This document shows positions 1 to 7,873 of a stretch of 61,703 nucleotides of DNA, one piece after another. The stretch spans positions 1 through 61,703 of the forward strand of contig JAGPCT010000016.1 in the NCBI GenBank assembly GCA_018057925.1, read 5' to 3'. The DNA comes from Saprospiraceae bacterium. GTDB taxonomy: Bacteria > Bacteroidota > Bacteroidia > Chitinophagales > Saprospiraceae. Position 1 is the first letter of the stretch; every line of letters begins with the position of its first letter. The notes under the pieces are model-generated. The model was not told where the DNA came from. It did no database searches and was given only the letters and a program-made list of their open reading frames with translations. Made by a program: the position numbers and the translations under genes.

Positions 1-1569
1 AATAAAAACATAATTGACCGTTTCAATATTTTGATTGACTTCTTTTGGCGTTTCAGGCTCTGTAAGATTGTTTTGTTTGAAATAATTAGGTCCTGCCGCT
101 ACTATTTCCTTTCCGTTCACTACTGCTTTTACACCTATACCTGCCATATAGCTGAAATTCTCTGACTTCCATAGTTCAAGGTTTCTTTCTTTTAGAGTTT
201 TCAAAATACCTTTCGCAATGTGGTGTTCGGAATATTGTTGAACGGCTGCTGCATATTGTATTATTTCATCGGCTGCATATTTATCGGTTAATGGAATAAC
301 CTTTTCAACAGCGTGAGAACCTTGGGTAAGCGTTCCTGTTTTGTCAAAAATAATGGTGGATAAGTTTCGTGTGGTCTCAAATGCGGTACGATTGCGGATG
401 AGCAAACCATTGGTTGCCGAAAGCGTTGTAGAAATGGCAACCACCAACGGAATAGCCACACCCAAAGCGTGTGGACAAGCCGTAACCATTACCGTAACCA
501 TTCTTTCCAATGCAAAAGCAATATCTCCGCTAATGCCAAACCAATAAATAAAGGTGACAACTCCAACCGCAATAGCTATATAAGTGAGCCATTTGGCTAC
601 TTTATCGGCAAGGTTTTGCGTATTCGATTTTGCTGCCTGTGCATCCTGAACTAAATTAATAACCTTATTGAGGTAACTGTCTTTACCCACACCTGTTGCT
701 GTAACTCTTAACGCACCTTCGCCATTGATAGAACCTGCAATTACTTTTCCGTCTTTTTCCTTCTTCACCGGAACACTTTCGCCTGTGAGCATACTTTCGT
801 TTACATAAGAAACTCCATCGACAATTGTTCCATCGGCAGGAATTTTTTCACCGGGTTTGATGATAATGGTTTCACCGTTTTTTAGGTCTTCGAGTTTTAT
901 TTTTATGGCTTCTCCGTGTCGTTCTACAGTAACATCGTTTGGCAAAAGTGCCACCAATGACTGCAATGCTTTTGAAGCTGCCATAGTAGAACGCATTTCT
1001 AACCAATGTCCCAAAAGCATAATCACGATAAGGGTTGCCAACTCCCAAAAGAAATCCATACCTTTCAATCCCAGTGCCACGGCTACAGAATATACATAAG
1101 CGACAGTAATAGCGATGGCTACCAAAGTCATCATACCGATGGCTTTGGCTTTAATTTCGCCTACCATTCCTTTCAGGAAAGGCATTCCACCATAGATGTA
1201 AATAATAGTTCCTAATGTCAGCAGTACATATTTATCTCCCGGAAAAGCAATAGTAAAACCGAACCAATGCTGTATCATTTCCGATAAGAGCAAAATGGGA
1301 ACGGTAATGATCAAACTTACCCAAAAACGTTTGAGGAAATCGTGGGTATGATGTCCTTCGTGTTTATCGTAGCCACTATGCGAATGATGACTGTGGTTTT
1401 CGCTATGATGTGAATGTTTTTTATGGTCGTGATGTTGGTGGTGTCCGTGATGGCTGTGTGTTTCTTTTTTACTGCCACCCATAGGAACTAAATCCATTCC
1501 GCAAAGCGGACATTTTCCCGGTTCGTCCTTTATCACTTGTAAGTGCATCGGACAAGTATATTTTTTCAT
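1..1569 (-). CDS. CopB-like heavy-metal P1B-type ATPase (C-terminus cut by window start)
   Basis: This is an inner-membrane ATPase that exports metal, probably copper. 523 residues are present and the rest lies before base 1. The N-terminus has a metal-binding segment (YTCPMH, then CPLCGMDLVPM, residues 4-31) followed by a stretch very rich in His (about 37-75). Membrane segments follow. TGES lies at 262-265 (actuator domain), CPH at 365-367 in the metal-translocating helix, and DKTGT with the phosphorylated Asp at D409. CPH rather than CPC is typical of the P1B-3 (CopB) subgroup, linked to Cu(II)/Cu(I) export. Silver transport is possible. The start is the ATG before KKYTCPMH. The gene follows an HMA lipoprotein on the same strand, 58 bases away, which suggests a metal-resistance operon. 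The family call is strong; the exact ion is inferred. Confidence 0.93.
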   Translation of the reverse strand, partial: MKKYTCPMHLQVIKDEPGKCPLCGMDLVPMGGSKKETHSHHGHHQHHDHKKHSHHSENHSHHSHSGYDKHEGHHTHDFLKRFWVSLIITVPILLLSEMIQHWFGFTIAFPGDKYVLLTLGTIIYIYGGMPFLKGMVGEIKAKAIGMMTLVAIAITVAYVYSVAVALGLKGMDFFWELATLIVIMLLGHWLEMRSTMAASKALQSLVALLPNDVTVERHGEAIKIKLEDLKNGETIIIKPGEKIPADGTIVDGVSYVNESMLTGESVPVKKEKDGKVIAGSINGEGALRVTATGVGKDSYLNKVINLVQDAQAAKSNTQNLADKVAKWLTYIAIAVGVVTFIYWFGISGDIAFALERMVTVMVTACPHALGVAIPLVVAISTTLSATNGLLIRNRTAFETTRNLSTIIFDKTGTLTQGSHAVEKVIPLTDKYAADEIIQYAAAVQQYSEHHIAKGILKTLKERNLELWKSENFSYMAGIGVKAVVNGKEIVAAGPNYFKQNNLTEPETPKEVNQNIETVNYVFI

Positions 1570-1585
1570 ATTCTTTCTGCTTTGA

Positions 1586-1622
1586 AAAGCAATGAAGATG
1601 GATTTTACCACTTCATTGCTTT
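1586..1622 (-). terminator. Stem-loop between metal lipoprotein and ATPase genes
   Basis: Perfect 12-bp arms, AAAGCAATGAAG at 1586-1597 and CTTCATTGCTTT at 1611-1622, enclose a 13-base loop. On the minus strand the stem sits just after the lipoprotein stop codon and ends in a short T run (CTTTTC). It could be a partial terminator or an mRNA-stabilising hairpin that sets the ratio of lipoprotein to ATPase. Confidence 0.55.
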
Positions 1623-1627
1623 GTTGG

Positions 1628-2485
1628 TTATTTTATAGTTTCAACTGTACTACCGCAAGTAAGCATTTGCGAACCGTAATAAGGGTTTTTAATAGCATTT
1701 TCTTTGCTCAACCAATTTGCTCCCTTGCCTTTGTTTGCCATTGGGCAATGTTGGTAATATGTAGGTGTTTCTTGTTTGGAAACTTTCAAGAGTTGATACA
1801 TATTGTCAGACAAGGTATTGAAATGGTCTCTTTGATGCCCAACATCTTTGGTTTCTTCAATGTGTTCGGTATCAAATATCAAGTCCTTCATTACTTTCAT
1901 CCAAACAGTATGTTCTTCATTGGAAAGTTTGTTCATCTGCACGGCATTAAGAGCGTTGAGCAATTCTTTTGCTTTGGCAGAAGCCAAGTTTCCATCAGAT
2001 TTTACCAAAGCATCTTTTAGTGCGAAGTAGTTTTCAAAAACTGATTTGAGTTGATTTACTTCTTGCTTTGTTTCTGTTGACTTGTCAGTTGCCCCACCGT
2101 GATTGTGATGTTCGTCAATCGCTACTGCTTTTACAGTTTCCGTTTTTTTTACACGGTCGTATTGACAACATTCAGGAAGTTTCGCATAGACATCATCAGG
2201 TGCAAGAAATTTTTCGCTATCGTAACCTGCCAAAGCAATGCGTTTCAAGATTTCGTCTTGATTGGTTTTGCTTGGGTCATAAGTCAGGGTAGCCATTTTG
2301 GTATCTTTGTTCCAATCTACCTGTGCTATTTTCTTGACATTCCCTGCTTTTTCAATGGTCGTTTCACACATACCACAGTTACCGTAAATTTTTACGCTTT
2401 CGGTTTTAGCATTTTTGATTTGAGCGTTACACGCTGTGAACGATAGCAATAGCGTAATTGCCATCAATATTTTTATTGATTTCAT
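1628..2485 (-). CDS. HMA-domain / DUF3347-like metal-binding lipoprotein
   Basis: This is a 285-residue exported protein. It starts with a hydrophobic signal ending LLLSFTAC, which resembles a lipobox with Cys19. An HMA-type metal-binding domain follows (about 30-95) with the GNCGMCETTIEKA loop, whose GxCxxC pair would bind Cu(I) or a similar soft ion. A His-rich patch (DEHHNHGG, near 125) leads into a helical C-terminal region (about 140-285) of the DUF3347 kind. That region ends with a YYQHCPMA segment holding candidate Cys/His/Met ligands. Such proteins are common next to copper ATPases and CusB-like genes in Bacteroidota, and the same-strand ATPase downstream supports periplasmic copper capture. 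The domain call is confident; the ion and partner are inferred. Confidence 0.85.
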   Translation of the reverse strand: MKSIKILMAITLLLSFTACNAQIKNAKTESVKIYGNCGMCETTIEKAGNVKKIAQVDWNKDTKMATLTYDPSKTNQDEILKRIALAGYDSEKFLAPDDVYAKLPECCQYDRVKKTETVKAVAIDEHHNHGGATDKSTETKQEVNQLKSVFENYFALKDALVKSDGNLASAKAKELLNALNAVQMNKLSNEEHTVWMKVMKDLIFDTEHIEETKDVGHQRDHFNTLSDNMYQLLKVSKQETPTYYQHCPMANKGKGANWLSKENAIKNPYYGSQMLTCGSTVETIK

Positions 2486-2579
2486 TTTTTTAAAAATTAA
2501 ATGTTTAACGAATAATAGAATTTGAAAGCAAGAAAAATGCTTTCAATTAGACAGACCTATTGCTGTCAAGGTAATAAAA

Positions 2580-2951
2580 TTAGCCTATTTTGGGCGGTTG
2601 CCAAATTGAAAGAAAGCCTGATGAATAATAGGTGTCTTGATAATAAAAGTTAGACTTATTAACGATTATTGTAATTCCTGAAAAACCATCAAAAAAAAGA
2701 ATTGTAAAGTTTGTACAATTAGTCGGACAATGACAAGCTGGGTTTCCGCATTTTCCATCACAATCTTTACCGTGTTTACCACATTGTCCTTTTTCTGTGT
2801 CGCAACAATCTTTCTTTTCCGTTTCCGTATTAGATTGTTTGGTACAAGTATTTTCTATGTTTTCAGATTTTGACCCACAAGCATATGTGTCTGTTGGAGT
2901 CAAAAAGAAACCAATCAGGGTTAATAATGCTATGTAAAAAAATCTTGTCAT
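2580..2951 (-). CDS. Small exported Cys-rich protein, putative metal-binding
   Basis: This 123-residue protein starts with a signal peptide (MTRFFYIALLTLIGFFLTPTDTYA). Its middle (about 25-80) is rich in Cys, Lys and Asp, with CCDTEKGQC, CGKHGKDCDGKC and CHCPTNC clusters. The C-terminal 40 residues are hydrophobic and aromatic without Cys. I do not recognise a named family. The Cys spacing and the neighbouring HMA lipoprotein and copper ATPase suggest a periplasmic metal sponge or sensor. A TAnnTTTG promoter element sits just upstream, so it is probably the first gene of the metal cluster. It could instead be a fast-evolving filler of this resistance locus. Confidence 0.7.
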   Translation of the reverse strand: MTRFFYIALLTLIGFFLTPTDTYACGSKSENIENTCTKQSNTETEKKDCCDTEKGQCGKHGKDCDGKCGNPACHCPTNCTNFTILFFDGFSGITIIVNKSNFYYQDTYYSSGFLSIWQPPKIG

Positions 2952-2965
2952 AATTTTTATAAACG

Positions 2966-2973
2966 CAAAGGTA
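2966..2973 (-). promoter_or_regulatory. Bacteroidota -7 promoter element for the metal cluster
   Basis: TACCTTTG on the minus strand matches the TAnnTTTG consensus and lies 15 bases before the start codon of the Cys-rich protein. No convincing -33 TTTG box is seen at the usual distance. Confidence 0.6.
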
Positions 2974-3305
2974 CAAATTTTATTCTGTCAAGCGTTGGCA
3001 AAAAACAGCTCTTTTGGTTTTTTGAGCTATGGCTTTTGTGTCGGCAAAAACCAAATGTGCTGTTTGTGCGGTCGGCTTTTTTACAATGAGGCACAACAAT
3101 TGTATATCCGCACACTTGCGTATATTTTTCATATAAATGTAAGCATTATTCTGATATATCCACTTTATCCAAGGGAGAAATGATGGCTTTTTTCAATCCG
3201 GTTATATTATAATATCTACATTAATAGCATGTTATGATAAATTACTCTTGAACTCAAATATTCCTTCCCCATTTCCTCTCCCTTTCTTCACACCTTCCCC
3301 CTATC

Positions 3306-3353
3306 CGTTTGTAAACGTTTATAAGCGTTTACAAACGACTACAAACGTTTGTA
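3306..3353. repeat. Nested palindrome cluster
   Basis: CGTTTGTAAACG (3306-3317) and CGTTTACAAACG (3326-3337) form a perfect 12-bp inverted repeat around 8 bases. A second perfect 14-bp palindrome, TACAAACGTTTGTA, follows at 3340-3353. All are built on the unit GTTTGTA/TACAAAC. This could be a multi-site operator, a recombinase attachment site marking the edge of the metal island, or a replication-type iteron cluster. The sequence alone does not decide. Confidence 0.7.
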
Positions 3354-3635
3354 TAACGGATAAGTACGTTACCCGACCTCGTCTTTGTATATAGGTTTAC
3401 CAATTTTTAATTTAAAAGAATATTTTTTCTTTTTAACCTCGACAAGTGGTAAACTTTTCGATTGAAATATGGAATACATTTAATTTGTATAAGCTATTAT
3501 TCACTTTGAGTATTGCTCTCCATAATAGACTTTTGTAACCATTTTAAAAACAATATATATTTTAAACACTGTGAAGTGGTGTAATTAACATTGAGTTAAT
3601 AATTAGATAATCCAAACTTAAAGTTTTCGTCATAT

Positions 3636-3662
3636 TCTGTTTATATACAGAGAATATTTTTG
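3636..3662 (+). promoter_or_regulatory. Promoter and possible operator for the TonB receptor
   Basis: TATTTTTG at 3655-3662 fits the TAnnTTTG -7 element, 25 bases before the ATG at 3688. Immediately upstream is a near-palindrome, TCTGTTTATATACAGA (3636-3651). It overlaps the region a sigma factor would cover and may be a repressor site. Confidence 0.5.
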
Positions 3663-3687
3663 CCGGCAAATAGAAGATAATTTTACA

Positions 3688-6474
3688 ATGCAAGCAATTA
3701 AATTAATAAAAAGTGGAGTATTTATTTTTTGTTCACTTATGCTCCAAACTATTTATGCACAAAAAACAGGTTATATTAAAGGATTGGTTTCTGATAAAGA
3801 AACAGGAGAAACGCTGATATCTGCCCCGGTGTACGTTGATAAACTATCGAATGGTGAGATAACTGATTTAGATGGCATTTTTATTATAAAATTGCCGGAA
3901 GGCAACTATTCGCTCACATGCAGTTATTTATCATATAATCAACAGACAGCTCATGATATTGTCGTCAAGAATGATGATACTACAATTTGTAATTTTCCTC
4001 TTGAGGCTAATACGGTTTTCCTGGAGCAGGTAACCATTGTTTCGAGGGCTGATTTCGAGAAAGAGACGGTACTATTGTTAGAAAGAAAGGAGACTTCATT
4101 AGTTTTGCAGAATATTGGTGCTCAAGAGCTTGGTAGAAAAGGAGTATCTAGTGTTGATGAAGGTCTTGCCCAATTAAGCAGTGTAAGCTTTACATCAATG
4201 AACGAGTTATTTGTCAGGGGACTGGGAGATAGATATAATAATGCTACACTCAATGGATTGTCTATCCCATCCTTTAACCCGGAACGCAAAGTAATCGCTT
4301 TAGATATTTTTCCTAGTGCAGTAGTCAGAAATCTTAGACTTGCAAAATCGTATTCTCCTGAATTCTTTGGGGACTTCTCAGGTGGAACAGTAGATATCAA
4401 AACAAAGGGATATCCGGAACAAAGGTTTTTAGATATAAGCATCTCAAGTGCATATAATTCTGTATCTTCTGTTCGTGAGTTTTATAATTCTCAAAATTCA
4501 AAGGCCTCACGATTTGGATTTGCCCGAGAACAATTATCTCTCCCGACAGAAATAGCCAATACTATATCCTACTCATCGCCGGTTCAAGGTGGAAATATTT
4601 CATTTTCTAATTCTTATGATTCTAAAAAGAACAACTCATTTGTAAATTCAGGCATAAAATTAATCGGTGGCAATAAATACCGACTTCCTTCAGGTCAAAC
4701 TTTGGGCTTTTTAGCCAGTGTTACACATCGAAATAATTATAATGTCGTGCAAGGTACAGAAGCATTGTATAATGCCCAACAAAGTGCCCGATATCAATAT
4801 AATATCAATGAATATACATATACTACGAATACTTCGGCTATGCTTAATGTTGCTTATGATTTGAATAATAGCAACAACTTTAGTTTTAACTCTCTTTACG
4901 TCAATGGTTCAAATGCATCAATCCTAAAACAAAAGGGATATGACAATGACTTAGGATTAATATATGCTCAAAGGAACACATATTCGCAAAATACAATATG
5001 GGTAAATCAAGCTCATGGTAGTCATAAAATAAACGAGACAGAGCAAGTAGGCTGGGATTTATCCTATGCGGCTACTATTGGCAGTACACCGGACAGGACA
5101 CAAAATTCATTCCAAATTTCAGATGAGGGGCAATACTTTTTTAGTAAAAACTCTATTTCTGATAATCATAAATTTTTTGGTGGATTGACTGAAAATGAAT
5201 TTTCTAGTAAAATCAAGTATTCATGGAATTTTTCAGGTAAAAAAGATCTGGAAAGGAAATTAGAAGGAGGGTTAGATGGGAGATTAAAACAAAGGAATTA
5301 CCAATCCAGGCAGATAGATATGCGCATTGCTATTAATGACAATATCGATATTAATAATATCAATCAAGTGCTTAATCCCAACAATCTAGGGGATGGATTC
5401 ACGGATGGTACCTTTCGATATGTCGAATCCTACTATCCTTCCAATGATTATAATGCTGATATGCAGATAATTGCCGGATATGCACAAGGCAGTTATGATC
5501 TGAATCAAAAGTTGCACTTAACCGGAGGCATCCGTTTGGAGTATTCTCTCCAAAGCACGCATTATAAACTAAGTTCAGATGCATTTAGTAAACCAAAGCG
5601 TAAAAATCAAATCAATAATCTTAATATTCTTCCGGTACTATCTTTAAAATATTTGAAAAGTGAACAGACTCACTTTATACTTTCAGGAAGTAAGACACTG
5701 AGCAGACCATTGTTTGCAGAGACGGCTCCTTTTAGATATAATGAAAGCTTTGGCACGAATGAAACTGCCGGAAATCCACTTTTAGAAAATAGTGAAAATT
5801 ACAATTTTGATTTGAGATTCGAGCATTTTCCTTCAAAAAGTGAATTGTTCTCAATAACCTTTTTTGGAAAATATATCGATCGTCCTATTGAGCGAACCAC
5901 AGTAGCTTCGGCAGATGTGTTATATACCTATATTAATACAGGATCAGCTAAAGTGGCTGGGTTAGAAATAGAAGTAAGGAAAAATATGGGTGAAATATTT
6001 AATAACTCATTTAATGCATTAAAAAATTTGAGTTTGGGTATTAATGCTACTGCCCTTTATTCGCAAATTTCCTTTGATAAAAATAAAGCAAAATCAATAG
6101 CCAGTATCAGTCCCACCAATACTAAGAGACCCATGGTAGGAGCATCGCCATACTTATTAAACGTTGACTTGAGTTACAAACTATCCCAATCAACCAAGAG
6201 TACGACAGTATTTACCCTGATATATAATACTTTTGGGAAAAGAGTCTTTGTAGCCGGATCCCAAGGGGCAGAAGATATCTATGAGATGCCAACGAATAAT
6301 CTCGATGTTTTAATCCAACATTCTATTGACAAAAGATTTCAGATAGATCTGAGTTGTAAAAATATACTGAACCCTATTCATAAAACAATACAAAATTTTT
6401 CATCACCACTATTAATCAATAATAGATATGAAGGAATAGATGTTGGAATGAGTATAAAATATAAAATTTTATAA
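3688..6474 (+). CDS. TonB-dependent outer-membrane receptor
   Basis: This 928-residue protein has a signal peptide ending IYAQ and a carboxypeptidase-regulatory-like beta-sandwich (about 27-115, GYIKGLVSDKETGETL...). A plug domain (about 125-240, with LFVRGLGDRYNNATLNG) and a long C-terminal beta-barrel follow. The last residues (VGMSIKYKIL) have the alternating pattern of a final outer-membrane strand. TonB receptors import scarce ligands such as siderophores, vitamins or oligomers using energy from TonB-ExbBD. The substrate cannot be read here. There is no SusD partner, so this is not a classic polysaccharide-uptake pair. A beta-helix lipoprotein gene follows 57 bases downstream on the same strand and is the likely partner. 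Confidence 0.92.
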   Translation: MQAIKLIKSGVFIFCSLMLQTIYAQKTGYIKGLVSDKETGETLISAPVYVDKLSNGEITDLDGIFIIKLPEGNYSLTCSYLSYNQQTAHDIVVKNDDTTICNFPLEANTVFLEQVTIVSRADFEKETVLLLERKETSLVLQNIGAQELGRKGVSSVDEGLAQLSSVSFTSMNELFVRGLGDRYNNATLNGLSIPSFNPERKVIALDIFPSAVVRNLRLAKSYSPEFFGDFSGGTVDIKTKGYPEQRFLDISISSAYNSVSSVREFYNSQNSKASRFGFAREQLSLPTEIANTISYSSPVQGGNISFSNSYDSKKNNSFVNSGIKLIGGNKYRLPSGQTLGFLASVTHRNNYNVVQGTEALYNAQQSARYQYNINEYTYTTNTSAMLNVAYDLNNSNNFSFNSLYVNGSNASILKQKGYDNDLGLIYAQRNTYSQNTIWVNQAHGSHKINETEQVGWDLSYAATIGSTPDRTQNSFQISDEGQYFFSKNSISDNHKFFGGLTENEFSSKIKYSWNFSGKKDLERKLEGGLDGRLKQRNYQSRQIDMRIAINDNIDINNINQVLNPNNLGDGFTDGTFRYVESYYPSNDYNADMQIIAGYAQGSYDLNQKLHLTGGIRLEYSLQSTHYKLSSDAFSKPKRKNQINNLNILPVLSLKYLKSEQTHFILSGSKTLSRPLFAETAPFRYNESFGTNETAGNPLLENSENYNFDLRFEHFPSKSELFSITFFGKYIDRPIERTTVASADVLYTYINTGSAKVAGLEIEVRKNMGEIFNNSFNALKNLSLGINATALYSQISFDKNKAKSIASISPTNTKRPMVGASPYLLNVDLSYKLSQSTKSTTVFTLIYNTFGKRVFVAGSQGAEDIYEMPTNNLDVLIQHSIDKRFQIDLSCKNILNPIHKTIQNFSSPLLINNRYEGIDVGMSIKYKIL

Positions 6475-6531
6475 TACCTGAAGGGTTAAAGAACGATAAT
6501 ATTTAAAATTAAAACATTAAAAAATTGGAAT

Positions 6532-7803
6532 ATGAAAGTATTTAATTTATTATTTTTATCAAGTTTACTTTGTTGTTTATTTGCGTTAACTTCTTGTGAG
6601 AAAGAAGATGATAAGCCTGTCGTTGAACAAGGAAAAATATTGCCCAATGGCTCTACTTTGGAAGGAGACCTTAGCTCAAACATTGTCTTAAGTGAAGGTA
6701 ATACTTATTTTCTTCGGGGAGGAGTGCATGTAAAATCGGGTAACATACTGACCATTCAAAAAGGTGTGACAGTTAAGTCTGATCCAAACGAACCGACACC
6801 GGCATACTTATTAATAGAACCCGGGGCAAAGATTTCTGCCATCGGAACAATGGATGCACCGATAGTATTTACATCTGGCAAATCAGATCCTAAAGTGCAG
6901 GACTGGGGCGGTATCATACTTTGTGGTAAAGCGGTACTCAATGTTGCAGGCGGAAGTGCCGTATCTGAGATGGGCGGGATTCCTTATGGTGGCACGGATG
7001 ATCAGGATAATTCAGGAATTATTCAATATGTGAGGGTAGAATATACAGGACAAAAAGCTTCAAATGACAAAGAACATAATGGCTTCACTTTTGAAGGCGT
7101 AGGTAGTGGCACAATAGTGGACCATATTGCAGTATATAAAGGTGCAGATGATGGTATTGAGTTCTTTGGCGGGACGGTTAATGTTAAATATGCTTTTGTA
7201 TATGGAGCACAAGACGATAATTTTGACTGGACTTATGGCTGGAGAGGTAAAGGACAGCATTGGGTAGCTATTCAGGCATCTGATGCTGCGGATCGGGGTA
7301 TCGAAGCAGATAATAATGGTGACAATCAAGTAGCATTCCCATATTCTGATCCTTTAATTTCCAATGTTACTCTTATCGGAGCAAAAATTAACAATGAAAC
7401 AAGGGCTATAAAGTTACGGGAAGGAACAAAAGGTAGGATTTATAATGTAGTAGTCTATGGATTTGACAAAGGTGTAGAAGTTGAACATGATCCAACCCTG
7501 GATAATATGAACAAGGGAGCACTTATTCTGGCGAATTCTTATATTGGCAATACAAGCCCATGGTCATTTAAAAAATCGGATGGCACGAAAGTTAATGAAT
7601 CTGTTTTCACTTCTTCTGAATATTTTAATATAGTCAAAGAAAGTAACGCTTCACCGGAATTCTTATCTAACGTTTTTATCGGAGTTCATTCAACAAATGC
7701 AAAAGACCCAAAACAATTGGACAATTGGTTTGATACGGCTAATTTTATAGGCGCAGTAAATCCAAACAACAACTGGACGGACAAATGGACCCGTTTTGAA
7801 TAA
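6532..7803 (+). CDS. Putative surface lipoprotein with right-handed beta-helix fold
   Basis: This 423-residue protein has a signal peptide with a lipobox-like ALTSC (Cys22), then an acidic linker (EKEDDKP). The body is Gly/Asn-rich (about 45-400) and looks like a parallel beta-helix, with GNILTIQKGVTVKSD, GAKISAIGTMDAPIVFTSG and WGGIILCGKAVLN. Proteins of this kind often sit next to TonB receptors in Bacteroidota and some Proteobacteria. Automatic annotation sometimes calls them 'multidrug transporter', which the sequence does not support. The position 57 bases after the receptor and the shared terminator indicate one transcript. It may capture the receptor's ligand at the surface. No catalytic residues are evident. 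Confidence 0.8.
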   Translation: MKVFNLLFLSSLLCCLFALTSCEKEDDKPVVEQGKILPNGSTLEGDLSSNIVLSEGNTYFLRGGVHVKSGNILTIQKGVTVKSDPNEPTPAYLLIEPGAKISAIGTMDAPIVFTSGKSDPKVQDWGGIILCGKAVLNVAGGSAVSEMGGIPYGGTDDQDNSGIIQYVRVEYTGQKASNDKEHNGFTFEGVGSGTIVDHIAVYKGADDGIEFFGGTVNVKYAFVYGAQDDNFDWTYGWRGKGQHWVAIQASDAADRGIEADNNGDNQVAFPYSDPLISNVTLIGAKINNETRAIKLREGTKGRIYNVVVYGFDKGVEVEHDPTLDNMNKGALILANSYIGNTSPWSFKKSDGTKVNESVFTSSEYFNIVKESNASPEFLSNVFIGVHSTNAKDPKQLDNWFDTANFIGAVNPNNNWTDKWTRFE

Positions 7804-7830
7804 TCTTGCTTGTAACTCTTCATATTTGAG

Positions 7831-7862
7831 GCCTCATTTGATGACAAGTGAGGCTTTTTCTT
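7831..7862 (+). terminator. Rho-independent terminator after the TonB/beta-helix pair
   Basis: GCCTCATTTG (7831-7840) pairs with CAAGTGAGGC (7845-7854), ten pairs including one G-T, around a 4-base loop. The run TTTTTCTT follows directly. It lies 27 bases after the lipoprotein stop codon. Confidence 0.88.
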
Positions 7863-7873
7863 TTTGTAAACTA

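Larger units (their letters stand above)
2974..3687. other. Gene-poor spacer between metal cluster and TonB receptor
   Basis: About 700 bases without a credible gene. A short open frame near 2995-3183 has no usable start context and is probably noise. The spacer holds a cluster of palindromes (3306-3353) and the likely promoter and operator of the TonB receptor (3636-3662), listed separately. The rest is AT-rich with no feature I can name. Confidence 0.6.

Noticed and set aside
2995-3183. Short open frame (62 residues) in the spacer after the metal cluster
   Set aside because: No start context, no family resemblance and an odd composition; the promoter of the metal cluster lies at its edge.
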